Source: Paenibacillus terrae
GTDB taxonomy: Bacteria; Bacillota; Bacilli; Paenibacillales; Paenibacillaceae
DNA: 56,298 nucleotides
Assembly (NCBI RefSeq): GCF_005217525.1
Contig: NZ_PNXQ01000001.1
Location: forward strand, 243,400 to 299,697
Direction of reading: 5' to 3'
Of this stretch, positions 33,409-42,824 are shown piece after piece. Under the pieces are notes generated by a model, which saw only the letters and a list, made by a program, of their open reading frames with translations, did not search any database and was not told the DNA's origin. Position 1 is the first letter of the stretch, and every line of letters starts with the position of its first letter. A program made the translations under genes and the position numbers.

Positions 33409-35487
33409 TCACTTCGCTGCCTGCGGCTTTTTTGGAGTACCATCCAACCCGTAAACCTCGTCATAAGCGTCAAATATTTTACGCGCCACAGGTCCAGCGC
33501 TCGTCGAGCCAAAGCCCCCTTCGGGAATAATGACCGCAACGGCCAGCTTCGGATTTTGACGTGGAGCAAAAGCAATGAACACCCCGTTATCTTTAACCGC
33601 ACGCCCTACCACCTGCTGGGAAGTCCCCGTTTTACGGGCATAATCATACGGAAACCCGTTAAATGCTTTAACATCCGTAGCCATACCGCGAATCACCGTA
33701 TTCCAGTACATATCTGAAAAAGCGACCTCATTCAGCACCTTGGGCTTGAACTCACGCACGAGGTTGCCCTGATCATCCACAATTTTACTGACCAAATGCG
33801 GCTGCATACGCTTGCCCTTCGTTGCCAGCACAGTTGTATACTGGGCAAGCTGCATCGCCGTATATTTCCCCTGTTGACCAAAGGAAGCCTGTACCAAGCG
33901 TGTCAGCGCACTTTCATGCTTGCTCGTATACTCAAGTCTGCCTGCCCACTCGCCTGGCAGATCGACTTCAGTCGGTACGCCTAACCCAAATTCCTTCATA
34001 TACTTGTCCCATACATCAATTCCCTGATGCACCCCTGCATTACTTCCGTATTTGTCATACAGCGGCTTGCCGATCATATCCACCATGAAAGTATTCGACG
34101 AGAACTCGATTGCCTTGCTAGGTGTCAGAGGACCATATACATGTCCACTCGAATTACCGACCCGACTTGATCGATTTTTACCATAGTATGCGCTCCCCGT
34201 ATCCAGATAAGTTTGTCCGGGAGAAAATAAGTTTTCCTTCAACCCGATCAGCACAGTTAGAGGTTTAATGGTTGAACCCAGCAGCACCGAGGATTCCGGG
34301 TGCGGACCCGCTTTTCCGCTAGGTACGGATTTAATCGTTCCGTTCCCCATTTTATGCTGAATTTCGTCATATACCGAAGGCGATGTACTTCCCGTCTTCC
34401 ATACATTGGAGTCATAGTCCGGCATACTGGCCATCGCTACGACATTCCCTGTCTCGACCTCCATCGCTACAGCGAAGCCGGTAGTGGCATCACCGTGGAG
34501 CTTACCCGATACCGGATGGGTATGAAGCCAACGAAGCTGATCAACAATCGCTTGTTCCGTTTTTTGCTGAATTTCCTTGTTAATGGTGGAATACAGATGG
34601 TATCCTTTTTTCGGAGGAGTAATGGATTCTATGCCTTCCGGCATGCTGCGCGGATTTACCTCTACCGTTTTATAGCCGTTTTTTCCTCTCAGCTCATCCT
34701 GATACTGAAGCTCCAAGCCATCATATCCTACGGTCTCACTTTCCGAGTAAACCTGTTCGGGTCTTTGGACCTCCGAATTGGCTTCATATTGCTCCTTGTA
34801 CTTTGGCCGATTGATGCGCGCTCCTTTAAACTTGTACATATATCCAATCGTTTGCACCGCCACCCGATCCGGGTCATAATGGCGCACACTTTCTTCTACA
34901 ACCTCAATCCCGGGGAACTCCTGCCGATGCTCCAAAAAATATGCGATTTCCTCACGATTCAAGTCAGATTTGACCAGGCGCGGAGTAAAGCCTCTATATT
35001 GAGTGTAGTCCTTGTCCAGCCGTTCCTTAATTTTCTCTACATCAAGCTGCTCGCCCTCTGTACTGCCTAACTCATTCAGCTTGACAGCAAGCTTTTCAGC
35101 AAAAGCATTAAACTCTGGGAGCAGCTTTTTTTCCGGCTTGCGGTCCTTTTCTGCTTGTTTGCTATAATCCTTGGGTAAGGTCACATACAGCGACTGTACC
35201 GGAGTAGAATACGCCAGCTTGACGAGACCCGAAGAGTCATAAATCGTGCCGCGTCTCGGGGCTAACGGGACATTTTTCGTATTTATGGATTGCTGCTGCT
35301 CTTTCAGCTCTGCCGATTGCACAAACTGTAAGACCGCCAGTCTGATAAAGATAATGGCAAATAACACAAAAACACTGAAAAAAAGAAGATTAGTCCGAAA
35401 AACCGTCCGCTTTTTTTGTGCCTCTTCATTTTCTTCATGGCTTTTCTTTTTGAATGAAAACTTCTTATCCAAACTGCCTCTGTCCAT
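33409..35487 (-). CDS. Class B penicillin-binding protein 2 (first of a tandem pair)
   Basis: 692 residues. N-terminal transmembrane anchor (about residues 33-52), PBP dimerisation domain, then a transpeptidase domain with all three motifs: STIK (S405 nucleophile), SSN (463-465) and KTG (619-621). It resembles PbpA/PbpH, the elongation-type class B PBPs that crosslink peptidoglycan. It is paralogous to the gene at 35667. The start is uncertain: GGAG is 15 bases upstream of the ATG, with a mini-ORF ATG-ACC-TGC-TAA in between. Confidence 0.92.
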   Translation of the reverse strand: MDRGSLDKKFSFKKKSHEENEEAQKKRTVFRTNLLFFSVFVLFAIIFIRLAVLQFVQSAELKEQQQSINTKNVPLAPRRGTIYDSSGLVKLAYSTPVQSLYVTLPKDYSKQAEKDRKPEKKLLPEFNAFAEKLAVKLNELGSTEGEQLDVEKIKERLDKDYTQYRGFTPRLVKSDLNREEIAYFLEHRQEFPGIEVVEESVRHYDPDRVAVQTIGYMYKFKGARINRPKYKEQYEANSEVQRPEQVYSESETVGYDGLELQYQDELRGKNGYKTVEVNPRSMPEGIESITPPKKGYHLYSTINKEIQQKTEQAIVDQLRWLHTHPVSGKLHGDATTGFAVAMEVETGNVVAMASMPDYDSNVWKTGSTSPSVYDEIQHKMGNGTIKSVPSGKAGPHPESSVLLGSTIKPLTVLIGLKENLFSPGQTYLDTGSAYYGKNRSSRVGNSSGHVYGPLTPSKAIEFSSNTFMVDMIGKPLYDKYGSNAGVHQGIDVWDKYMKEFGLGVPTEVDLPGEWAGRLEYTSKHESALTRLVQASFGQQGKYTAMQLAQYTTVLATKGKRMQPHLVSKIVDDQGNLVREFKPKVLNEVAFSDMYWNTVIRGMATDVKAFNGFPYDYARKTGTSQQVVGRAVKDNGVFIAFAPRQNPKLAVAVIIPEGGFGSTSAGPVARKIFDAYDEVYGLDGTPKKPQAAK

Positions 35488-35604
35488 ATTAGCAGGTCAT
35501 TACTCCTTTCACCGGGTTATCATATCCCTGATCCTACCATATCCAAAGCAATAAACGATGAATTCCAAGATGACAATTTTGTAAGAAAACGTAGAAAAAG
35601 CATA

Positions 35605-35642
35605 AAAAAGCTTCCCTCAGCCCTAAGGCTAAGAGAAGCTTT
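35605..35642 (-). terminator. Terminator between the two PBP genes
   Basis: AAAGCTTC...AGCC / GGCT...GAAGCTTT imperfect stem; on the minus strand it ends in CTTTTTTATG. Suggests partly separate expression of the two paralogues. Confidence 0.75.
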
Positions 35643-35666
35643 AATGAAATTATACGTAGTATGTTA

Positions 35667-37751
35667 TTATGGCTGCTTGACTACATTGGAATCAGATGTT
35701 GTAGCATCCTTTTTCTTCGGAACACCGTCCAATCCATACACTTCGTCATAGGCATCAAAGATTTTACGTGCCACAGGTCCCGCGCTCCAGGCCCCGAAGC
35801 CTCCTTCAGGAATGACAACCGCTACAGCCAGCTTGGGATTCTGGCGTGGCGCAAAGGCAATAAATACCCCGTTATCCTTTAGTGTTCCGCCTACGCTTTG
35901 CTGTGATGTCCCTGTTTTACGTGCATAGTCATACGGGAAACCATTAAATGCGCTGACATCTGTAGCCATCCCGCGTATGACTTCATTCCAGTAAGCATCC
36001 GGGAATTTCACTTCATTCAGCACCTTCGGCTTAATCGTTTGGACTACATTGCCGTTGGTATCTTTAATTTGGCTGACCAAATGTGGCTCCATCCGTTTGC
36101 CCTTGGTAGCCAACACCACTGTATATTGTGCAAGCTGGAGTGCTGTATACTTCCCTTGCTGACCAAAAGAAGCATACGCCAACTTGGACAGTGACGACTC
36201 CTTGCTTCTAGGTCCATACTCTCTTAACCCAGGATATTCCATTGGCAAATCTACCCCCGTAGACACGCCTAGTCCAAACTCCTTCATGTAACGGTCCCAT
36301 ACATTCACACCTTGATCTTCCTTGGCATTATTAATGTATTTGTTGTATAGTCTTTTGCCTACCATGTCGACCATGAATGCATTCGAAGAATGTCGAATGG
36401 CAGATGCCGGGTCCAGCCCGCCATACACATGTCCTGAAGAGTTCTGAACCCGTGACGAATTATTACGTCCAAAATAAGCCGCTCCGGTATCCTGATAATA
36501 GGACGATGTACTGAATAGCCCTTCCTCTAAGCCCACCAACACAGATAGCGGTTTGATCGTGGAACCGAGCAATACAACCGACTCTGGATGTTGACCCGAT
36601 TGACCGGAGCCGAAGGAGCGTATAGTACCATTCAAATATACATTTTGAATTTTCTTGTAGTTATCTGATGATATATTTCCGGTCTGCCAATAGTTCGCAT
36701 CATAGTCCGGCATACTGGCCATCGCCACTACATTCCCTGTGTCCACTTCCATGGCTACAGCAAAGCCTGTCTTGGCATAAGGATGAGTCTTGCCAGATAC
36801 AGCATGGGAATGGAGCCATCTCAATTGATCCATAATGGCGTTTTCTGTTTTAACCTGAATCTCTTTGTTAATGGTGGAATAAATGTTGTTTCCCTTTTGC
36901 GGAGGAGTAACGGAATCTACACCCTCTGGCATATTACGCGGATCAATCGGGACCGTTTTGTAGCCATTTTTCCCTCGTAACTGCTCCTGATATTGAAATT
37001 CCAATCCATCAAAACCAACGGATTCGTTATCCATATAGATGAGTCCGGGATCATTTTCCGCTGACATGGATTTTTGAATGTCTTTATATTTACCCAGGTT
37101 TTCACGGGCACTTTTATAGCTTTTAATATAACCAACCGTTTGAACAGCCACCGTATCAGGATCATAATGACGTACGGTTTCCTCCACAACATCTACCCCT
37201 GGAAACTCACTTTTATGCTGCATAAAATAGGCAACTTCATCTTTATTAAGGTTGGTTTTAATCAGGCGGGGCGTAAAACCGCTAAACCGTTGATAGTTAC
37301 GGTCCATAGCATCCATAATTTGCGCTGCCGTCATTTTGGGCTCATTTTTATCGCCATATTCGGCAAATCGATTTGCCAGCTTTTGCGTCATTTTTTCCAG
37401 CTCAGGCAACATTTTTTTATCATTATCACGCAATTTTTCCATGCTGTCACTGTAGTTCTTGGAAAGCGTGATATATAGCGATTGTACTGGTGTAGAATAT
37501 GCTAGCCTGTTCTGTCCGGTTGAATCGTAGATCGTTCCGCGAATCGGTGTAAGCGGTACATTTTTAGTGACATTACTAGCCTCTTGCTGCTTAAGCTGAG
37601 GGCCCTCCACAAATTGAAGTATCGCCAGTCTTACGATAATGACCGTAAATATAATGAAGGAGCTGAAAAAGAACAGATTGATCCGGAAGCTGAATCTTTT
37701 TCGGTCGGACGTCTCGTTGTCTTTTCCTTGCTCGTGGTCCATCTTTCTCAT
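35667..37751 (-). CDS. Class B penicillin-binding protein 2 (second of a tandem pair)
   Basis: 694 residues, clearly paralogous to the gene at 33409 over its whole length. Motifs present: STIK (S397), SSN (455-457), KTG (612-614), so catalysis is probably intact. Membrane anchor about residues 23-42. SD AAAAGGG precedes the ATG. It is the promoter-proximal copy, 20 bases after the transglutaminase gene, and a hairpin separates it from the other copy. Confidence 0.93.
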   Translation of the reverse strand: MRKMDHEQGKDNETSDRKRFSFRINLFFFSSFIIFTVIIVRLAILQFVEGPQLKQQEASNVTKNVPLTPIRGTIYDSTGQNRLAYSTPVQSLYITLSKNYSDSMEKLRDNDKKMLPELEKMTQKLANRFAEYGDKNEPKMTAAQIMDAMDRNYQRFSGFTPRLIKTNLNKDEVAYFMQHKSEFPGVDVVEETVRHYDPDTVAVQTVGYIKSYKSARENLGKYKDIQKSMSAENDPGLIYMDNESVGFDGLEFQYQEQLRGKNGYKTVPIDPRNMPEGVDSVTPPQKGNNIYSTINKEIQVKTENAIMDQLRWLHSHAVSGKTHPYAKTGFAVAMEVDTGNVVAMASMPDYDANYWQTGNISSDNYKKIQNVYLNGTIRSFGSGQSGQHPESVVLLGSTIKPLSVLVGLEEGLFSTSSYYQDTGAAYFGRNNSSRVQNSSGHVYGGLDPASAIRHSSNAFMVDMVGKRLYNKYINNAKEDQGVNVWDRYMKEFGLGVSTGVDLPMEYPGLREYGPRSKESSLSKLAYASFGQQGKYTALQLAQYTVVLATKGKRMEPHLVSQIKDTNGNVVQTIKPKVLNEVKFPDAYWNEVIRGMATDVSAFNGFPYDYARKTGTSQQSVGGTLKDNGVFIAFAPRQNPKLAVAVVIPEGGFGAWSAGPVARKIFDAYDEVYGLDGVPKKKDATTSDSNVVKQP

Positions 37752-37771
37752 GTGCCCTTTTCCACTCCTTT

Positions 37772-38935
37772 TTAAATCACTTTATCCTTGATATGTGTCT
37801 GGGCAAAACCAGGCGGATTAAACCAGTCTCCACTCTGTGCCCAGGTCGGGTCTAACGGTACCCACTGATGCTGCCCGCTCAAGTACACTTCATTCCAGGC
37901 ATGTGAACCGTAGCCTCCTTGACCGTTGTAGCCAAGCCCGGTCACCACCTTGACCTGAAGTCCCTGAGAACGGGCCATCACTGCATAGAGGCGGGCATAG
38001 TCAATACAGACACCCTTGCGTGTATCAAACGTATCTCTGGGAGTCTGCTCATGCCAGTCACCACGCCGCTCATAGGCGTCCACCTTGCCGTAATCATAGC
38101 TGATACGCGTGCCTACCCACTGATACAACGCTCTGGCCTTTTGCTCATCGCCGCTTGCCCCCTCTGTAATCTTGGTCGCCGCCTGCTCAATGTCGTTCGG
38201 AATATCCCGGTCAATCATTTCATATTTACGCTGCAAAATGCCGTTCAATTCCTTGGTGACGGCCTGCGTAAATACGGGCAGCTTATCCTTAATCAGCGTA
38301 CCGGACAAAGGTTCAATGACCGATTGCGCTCCTTGTTTATAAATGGGTGAAGCTTGGACATAGCTGCTAAACCCGCTGTCCGGGTATAAGCTTACACCTA
38401 TAAACAGCAAGGCTATGACCATCACAGCGCGTGCTCCACCGATGAGGGTACCAATTCCGGCCCCCGCCAGCCTGCTGAAAAAGCCCGATTTCTTTTCCTG
38501 CTCACGTAGAGAGTTATCCGATCTGCCCCCTACCACCATCACATAAATTGCACGCAGCACAAATTGCGCGACAGCATAGCTGAGCATGAACAATACGGCA
38601 AAACGCAGCAGCGGAAAGCCCTCCAGCCCTGCTACAAGCGTATAATAAAATTGCTCAATTCCGCTCAGTCCACGTTGCGGCAAATGCTCCATATAAGCGG
38701 TCAGCCATTGCTGCACCTTCGGTGAAAGCCACATAGCCAACCCTAATGAGCACAAAATTCCGGCAACGGTCAGTATGCCATCCACGATGAGACCGAATAG
38801 CGCACCTACAGATCTGGAAGCTCCCCGCCGCCAGCCCTGTATTAACGACACAAGAACGATAGCGATCAACAACACCGTCACGCCATTCCAATGAAGGACA
38901 GGCTCCAGCCAGGATGGTTTCATCATGCTCCCCAT
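37772..38935 (-). CDS. CvpA-like membrane protein fused to a transglutaminase-like domain
   Basis: 387 residues. The N-terminal half has about four or five membrane segments with a CvpA-like pattern (QGWRRGASRSVGALFGLIVDGILT). The C-terminal third is a transglutaminase-core domain with the triad: Cys310 in GVCIDYARLY, His345 in SHAWNEV, Asp362 in PLDPTWA. The catalytic domain is probably extracytoplasmic. Four bases separate it from the upstream gene, and 20 from the PBP, so it belongs to an envelope operon. Start uncertain among three close ATGs (38935, 38926, 38923). Confidence 0.8.
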   Translation of the reverse strand: MGSMMKPSWLEPVLHWNGVTVLLIAIVLVSLIQGWRRGASRSVGALFGLIVDGILTVAGILCSLGLAMWLSPKVQQWLTAYMEHLPQRGLSGIEQFYYTLVAGLEGFPLLRFAVLFMLSYAVAQFVLRAIYVMVVGGRSDNSLREQEKKSGFFSRLAGAGIGTLIGGARAVMVIALLFIGVSLYPDSGFSSYVQASPIYKQGAQSVIEPLSGTLIKDKLPVFTQAVTKELNGILQRKYEMIDRDIPNDIEQAATKITEGASGDEQKARALYQWVGTRISYDYGKVDAYERRGDWHEQTPRDTFDTRKGVCIDYARLYAVMARSQGLQVKVVTGLGYNGQGGYGSHAWNEVYLSGQHQWVPLDPTWAQSGDWFNPPGFAQTHIKDKVI

Positions 38936-38939
38936 GTCT

Positions 38940-39425
38940 TTACGGCGATTGCGGCGACTGTTGTGTTACAGTCGAGCCTTTTGCACTTTCGATATATTTT
39001 TTGACGGTGTCGCTCATGCTCCACTCGCCCAGCGGCATGCCTTGAAACCATACCTTGACCTTATCTCCATCGAACGGGCCTTTTACCTCCAGGTTGGAGC
39101 TGGTTACCGAAAACGTACCGTCTCCGTTAGAGGTATATTTCGCATCCCGTCCTTCCTTGATCATCATATTCAGGGCCTCGCTCTGAAACTTGTTAATTGC
39201 ATCATCCTTCGCCTGGGTAACTACCTTGCCGACCTGATCAAAGGAAATACCGCTGTAGATTAGCAAGCCCACAACCACCACAATGACAAGCAGCCATTTA
39301 ACAAGGGTTCTCACAATCTTCAATATAACAAGCAATAGGACAAGCCCAATTAAAATATATAGCCAGTTATCCTGAACGATCTGCCAGTTATGTTTTAAAA
39401 ACTCTGTCCAGACACTCTTATCCAT
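38940..39425 (-). CDS. Membrane-anchored hypothetical protein, 161 aa
   Basis: Not recognised. Two adjacent hydrophobic stretches (about residues 22-60), then a soluble domain with NGDGTFSVTSSNLEVKG, and DKVKVWFQGMPLGEW. Stops 4 bases before the transglutaminase start, so it is probably co-translated with it. First gene of the PBP operon, and divergent from an MFS gene. Confidence 0.75.
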   Translation of the reverse strand: MDKSVWTEFLKHNWQIVQDNWLYILIGLVLLLVILKIVRTLVKWLLVIVVVVGLLIYSGISFDQVGKVVTQAKDDAINKFQSEALNMMIKEGRDAKYTSNGDGTFSVTSSNLEVKGPFDGDKVKVWFQGMPLGEWSMSDTVKKYIESAKGSTVTQQSPQSP

Positions 39426-39637
39426 TTCACTACACTCCCGTTTTCAACTGCATCTTTCGAATTCTAAAATCATCTCTGTAATTATACATGATTACATAAC
39501 GCCCTGTCAGCTTAGCTCTGTTCCGCGTCTTGTTCGCACAAAAAGGGTCTATGTTCGTCCACTCCAGCGTACAACTTAGAAAGAGCTAATACCACTAGCA
39601 GCATAGAAAGTCTATTTAGGGAAAGGGGGTCATCTAC

Positions 39638-40807
39638 TTGAAAACAGCTCTCTGGCTGTATTTGTTTTTGTTCATCGCTTTTTTTGATCTGCATGCACAA
39701 TATCCTATTCTCACACCATTCGCCATCTCTCTGGGTGCAGCACCCACCTTTATCGGCTGGATGTTGGGCATATATTCCCTGACTCATCTGCCCGGTAATT
39801 TAATGGCGGGGCCAAGGGTAGATAAACACGGCAGCCGCCGATATATTATGTTCAGTCTGACAGCCGCAGGGCTCATCCTGATTATTCAGGCATACATTCA
39901 TACGCCATGGGAACTGCTTTTTCTTCGTGCCATCAGCGGCTTTGTGCTGGCCTTTTTGTCCCCTGCTTGCATGACTATGCTCGCCCAGCTATCCGATCAT
40001 CCGGTTACGCAGGGCAAATATATGTCGGGACATGGCGTCGTTCACACGCTAGCCTCTGTCCTGTCTCCAGCGGCAGGCGCATTCATTGTAGCCAGCTTTG
40101 GCTTTAGCGGAACATTCCGTTCCCTCGGCATCATTCTCGTGATTACAGGACTCATGGCTTATTTTACATTGCCTAAAACAGCACCCGCTCTCCAGGCTCA
40201 ACGATCTGACGGACATGCGGCACCCGCTCCACTGACCGGGGCACAACCGCTTTTACCATTTAATTGGCGTTACCTGCTTGTGCCTTTTGTTTTGGCGTGC
40301 GGACAAGGCATTTTATTTTATGTCATCCCGTTGCGCAACAATGGTACTGCGTCCATGATGTCCACAGGACTGCTCTTTTCCATTATCAGTCTGGGAGCGC
40401 TCTGTACACTCAGTCTGCTTTTTCTAAACAAGTATTCACCGATGATACGGCTGATTTGCGGCATCATACTGATGTCGCTGTGCTTTTATGCCCTCGCCAC
40501 ATTGCCCGAGTCCATGATTGGAATCGTACTCTTTATACTTGGAACAGCCAAAGGCATCACCTTTCCAGCGTTGGCCTCACTCTTTATACGGCTTGGAGGA
40601 GAACGTTTGGGCAAAACCTTTGCGCTGCAATCCATTGCAACATCTATCGGCTCCTTTGTCGGGCCGGTGCTGGCAGGCCAGCTCCCCGTTCATTTTTCAC
40701 CTTTTTTTATCGCTTTTCTGATTTTGATGACCGGCCTGCTGTTCATACCCATTCAACGGTTATTCCCGGCACCCCCGCTGTCTACTTCAGGGCCGTATCA
40801 TTCCTAG
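39638..40807 (+). CDS. MFS transporter
   Basis: 389 residues with about 12 hydrophobic segments. TTG start after AAAGGGGG. The GPRVDKHGSRRYIMF loop between helices 2 and 3 is the MFS motif A (G-x-x-x-D-x-x-x-R). Substrate not readable, probably a drug or metabolite exporter. Divergent from the PBP operon. A YjcZ-like small gene follows. Confidence 0.93.
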   Translation: MKTALWLYLFLFIAFFDLHAQYPILTPFAISLGAAPTFIGWMLGIYSLTHLPGNLMAGPRVDKHGSRRYIMFSLTAAGLILIIQAYIHTPWELLFLRAISGFVLAFLSPACMTMLAQLSDHPVTQGKYMSGHGVVHTLASVLSPAAGAFIVASFGFSGTFRSLGIILVITGLMAYFTLPKTAPALQAQRSDGHAAPAPLTGAQPLLPFNWRYLLVPFVLACGQGILFYVIPLRNNGTASMMSTGLLFSIISLGALCTLSLLFLNKYSPMIRLICGIILMSLCFYALATLPESMIGIVLFILGTAKGITFPALASLFIRLGGERLGKTFALQSIATSIGSFVGPVLAGQLPVHFSPFFIAFLILMTGLLFIPIQRLFPAPPLSTSGPYHS

Positions 40808-40934
40808 ATCGTTTGAGATGCTCCCCCTTTAACGCCCAAAGTACCTTACAAGAAGGCGAATGCACAGTACTTAAATCCCTTATCAACATAGACTGGTTTG
40901 ACTGAACATTTATGTATGAAGGGAGGTGCATTCC

Positions 40935-41051
40935 GTGAGCCACTGTCATCCTGTAAGCCCTGTTTCTTGTGGTGGATTTGGGACTTCGACCGGCACCATT
41001 CTCGTTCTTTATATCCTGCTCGTCATTATTCTCCGTACTTGCTGGATTTAA
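40935..41051 (+). CDS. YjcZ-like small sporulation membrane protein
   Basis: 38 residues: starts with GTG after GAAGGGAGG. A Cys/Gly/Pro-rich N-terminus (MSHCHPVSPVSCGGFG) is followed by one hydrophobic segment ILVLYILLVIIL and a short RTCWI end, as in the YjcZ/YhfM-like family of very short spore proteins. Too short for most ORF filters. Confidence 0.75.
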   Translation: MSHCHPVSPVSCGGFGTSTGTILVLYILLVIILRTCWI

Positions 41052-41216
41052 TGTCTGAATTGCCCTAACATGCCGCCCTGTACCCATGCCTGCCACTCCC
41101 GGCAGGCTGTTTTGTTGCTTTTTTGCATGAGAACCCTGTTTGGAGCTACACTATACACATATTCTTTCATTTCCCGGGGAATTTCGAACACAGGCTTTAA
41201 GCAGGGGGTGAGCAAG

Positions 41217-41558
41217 ATGACGATTACCGTTATCGTTGAAGGGAAAAATGACCGCAGTAAACTTCGTCGTTTACTTGATCCCGAAGTTCATATCTTATGC
41301 ACCTTCGGCACGCTAAACTCAGTAAAACTGGAGTCCCTCCGCAAGCAGGTCAAGCATGACGAAATATACTTGTTTATGGACAATGACAGCTCAGGCAAAA
41401 AAATACGTGGTGTGCTTGCCGACTCTTTTCCAGATGCGCATCATATGTATACTCGCAAAGGATACGCAGGAGTCGAAGGTACTCCAGATGAATATGTCAT
41501 CGCACAATTGGAAAAAGCAGGACTGGAAGAATATATTTTATACCCGCCTGTTCCCTAG
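41217..41558 (+). CDS. Toprim-domain protein
   Basis: 113 residues forming a single Toprim fold: VIVEGKND (conserved Glu, residues 5-12) and FMDNDSSGKKIRG (D-x-D-x-S motif). Family members (RNase M5-like, YtaA-like, small primase-related) act on nucleic acids. SD AGGGGG is 8 bases before the ATG. The stop codon is followed by a tandem 15-base repeat. Monocistronic; function unknown. Confidence 0.85.
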   Translation: MTITVIVEGKNDRSKLRRLLDPEVHILCTFGTLNSVKLESLRKQVKHDEIYLFMDNDSSGKKIRGVLADSFPDAHHMYTRKGYAGVEGTPDEYVIAQLEKAGLEEYILYPPVP

Positions 41559-41585
41559 TTATGAAAACCACAGTTATGAAAACCA
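41557..41585. repeat. Tandem duplication of a 15-base unit after the Toprim gene
   Basis: AGTTATGAAAACCA (14 bases) occurs twice with one intervening base, beginning within the stop codon of the Toprim gene. Confidence 0.9.
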
Positions 41586-41589
41586 TTCA

Positions 41590-41634
41590 CAAAAAAAGCT
41601 ATCCGCCAGGCCGCTTTATGCCTGATGGACAGCT
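41590..41634 (-). terminator. Terminator of ctaB
   Basis: AGCT-TCC-CAGGC / GCCTG-GGA-AGCT stem (41598-41612, 41620-41634). On the minus strand it is followed by TTTTTTTG. Confidence 0.8.
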
Positions 41635-41675
41635 AAATGTTACACGTAACAAATTTTATTGAAAATGTCTTGGTC

Positions 41676-42620
41676 TTAGAACTTATGAACCGTATCCACG
41701 ATCATCAGCAGAAAGCTGAGCGTCAGATGGTTAATGGAAAAGAAAAATACTTTTTTAGCCCATGAATCCGTCTCTTCTTCTTTAATGGTAAAACCTTTAA
41801 AGGCATAAAATGCCCAGAGCACAGACAGTAGCACGGAAACGATCATGAAAATCATGCCAGCATATCCATAAGCATACATCAGGATCGGTACCGGAATCAG
41901 CAACACGATATAAGGAATCATTTGAATTTTAGTACGTTGAATACCTTTCACGACAGGCAATAATGGAAATCCTGCTGCGCGGTATTCTTCGACCCTGCGG
42001 ATTGCAAGTGCCCAAAAATGAGGCGGCTGCCACAGGAACAAAAGAGCGAATAAGAGCCATGCGCCCATATCAATACGGCCCGAAGCAGCCACATAGCCGA
42101 TCACAGGAGGCATTGCGCCCGAAATACCGCCAATGGATGTACTCCATGTGGATGATCGTTTCAGCCAAAGTGTGTAAATACCGACGTATACGAACATGCC
42201 GAGTACACCAAGCAAACCTGCCTTGATACCAGAGAAAAGGAATAGTACAGCCAGCCCGACAGCGCCCAAAATAATAGCGTATGACAATACCGTTGTGGGA
42301 GTCAAACGCCCTGTTGGCAGTGAGCGATTGCGTGTACGCTCCATTTTTAAATCCAGTTCACGATCAAAATAGTTGTTAAAAACACAAGAAGACGCCATAA
42401 CCAGCATGGTACCTAGCAACGTCAGAATCAGCTTTATATAGTCAACGTCCCATTGTGAGGCCAACCAAAAACCACCAAATGCCGCAACCAGATTAGTGCG
42501 GAGAATGCCTGGCTTAGTGACTGTTATAAAATCTTTCCATGTACCCGCCTTACCGGGTGGTTTGGATTTAGCCGAATAGGTAGCCGTATCTGAAGTAGCC
42601 TTATAACTAATATTGTCCAT
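41676..42620 (-). CDS. ctaB: Heme O synthase (protoheme IX farnesyltransferase)
   Basis: 314-residue UbiA-superfamily prenyltransferase with about nine transmembrane segments. Seen: TVTKPGILRTNLV, the first Asp-rich motif NNYFDRELDLKMERTRNR (N-x3-D-x3-D), and GALPP-like GAMPPVIGYVA. It farnesylates heme B to heme O. The frame extends to 42842 and would overlap the divergent hydrolase; the ATG at 42620 has AGGGGGAG upstream and the family start. CtaA (27-28 kb) acts next. Confidence 0.93.
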   Translation of the reverse strand: MDNISYKATSDTATYSAKSKPPGKAGTWKDFITVTKPGILRTNLVAAFGGFWLASQWDVDYIKLILTLLGTMLVMASSCVFNNYFDRELDLKMERTRNRSLPTGRLTPTTVLSYAIILGAVGLAVLFLFSGIKAGLLGVLGMFVYVGIYTLWLKRSSTWSTSIGGISGAMPPVIGYVAASGRIDMGAWLLFALLFLWQPPHFWALAIRRVEEYRAAGFPLLPVVKGIQRTKIQMIPYIVLLIPVPILMYAYGYAGMIFMIVSVLLSVLWAFYAFKGFTIKEEETDSWAKKVFFFSINHLTLSFLLMIVDTVHKF

Positions 42621-42824
42621 AGTGAGTAACTCCCCCTTAGAGATATATGAATTCGGGAGTAAGTTGAACTCCGATATAAATTTTATCATATAGTACCCGT
42701 AAAAAGTTTGACAGAAAACGCACAAAACGTTCACAATTTCGATGACGAATCGACCTTGCTGATCGTTTACAGTAATTTGGGGTAGTAATAAATACAGGAT
42801 ACAATACAAAAAGGAGCGACAGAT

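Noticed and set aside
34300..35070. 256-codon plus-strand frame opposite the first PBP
   Set aside because: Antisense shadow of a gene with all three transpeptidase motifs.
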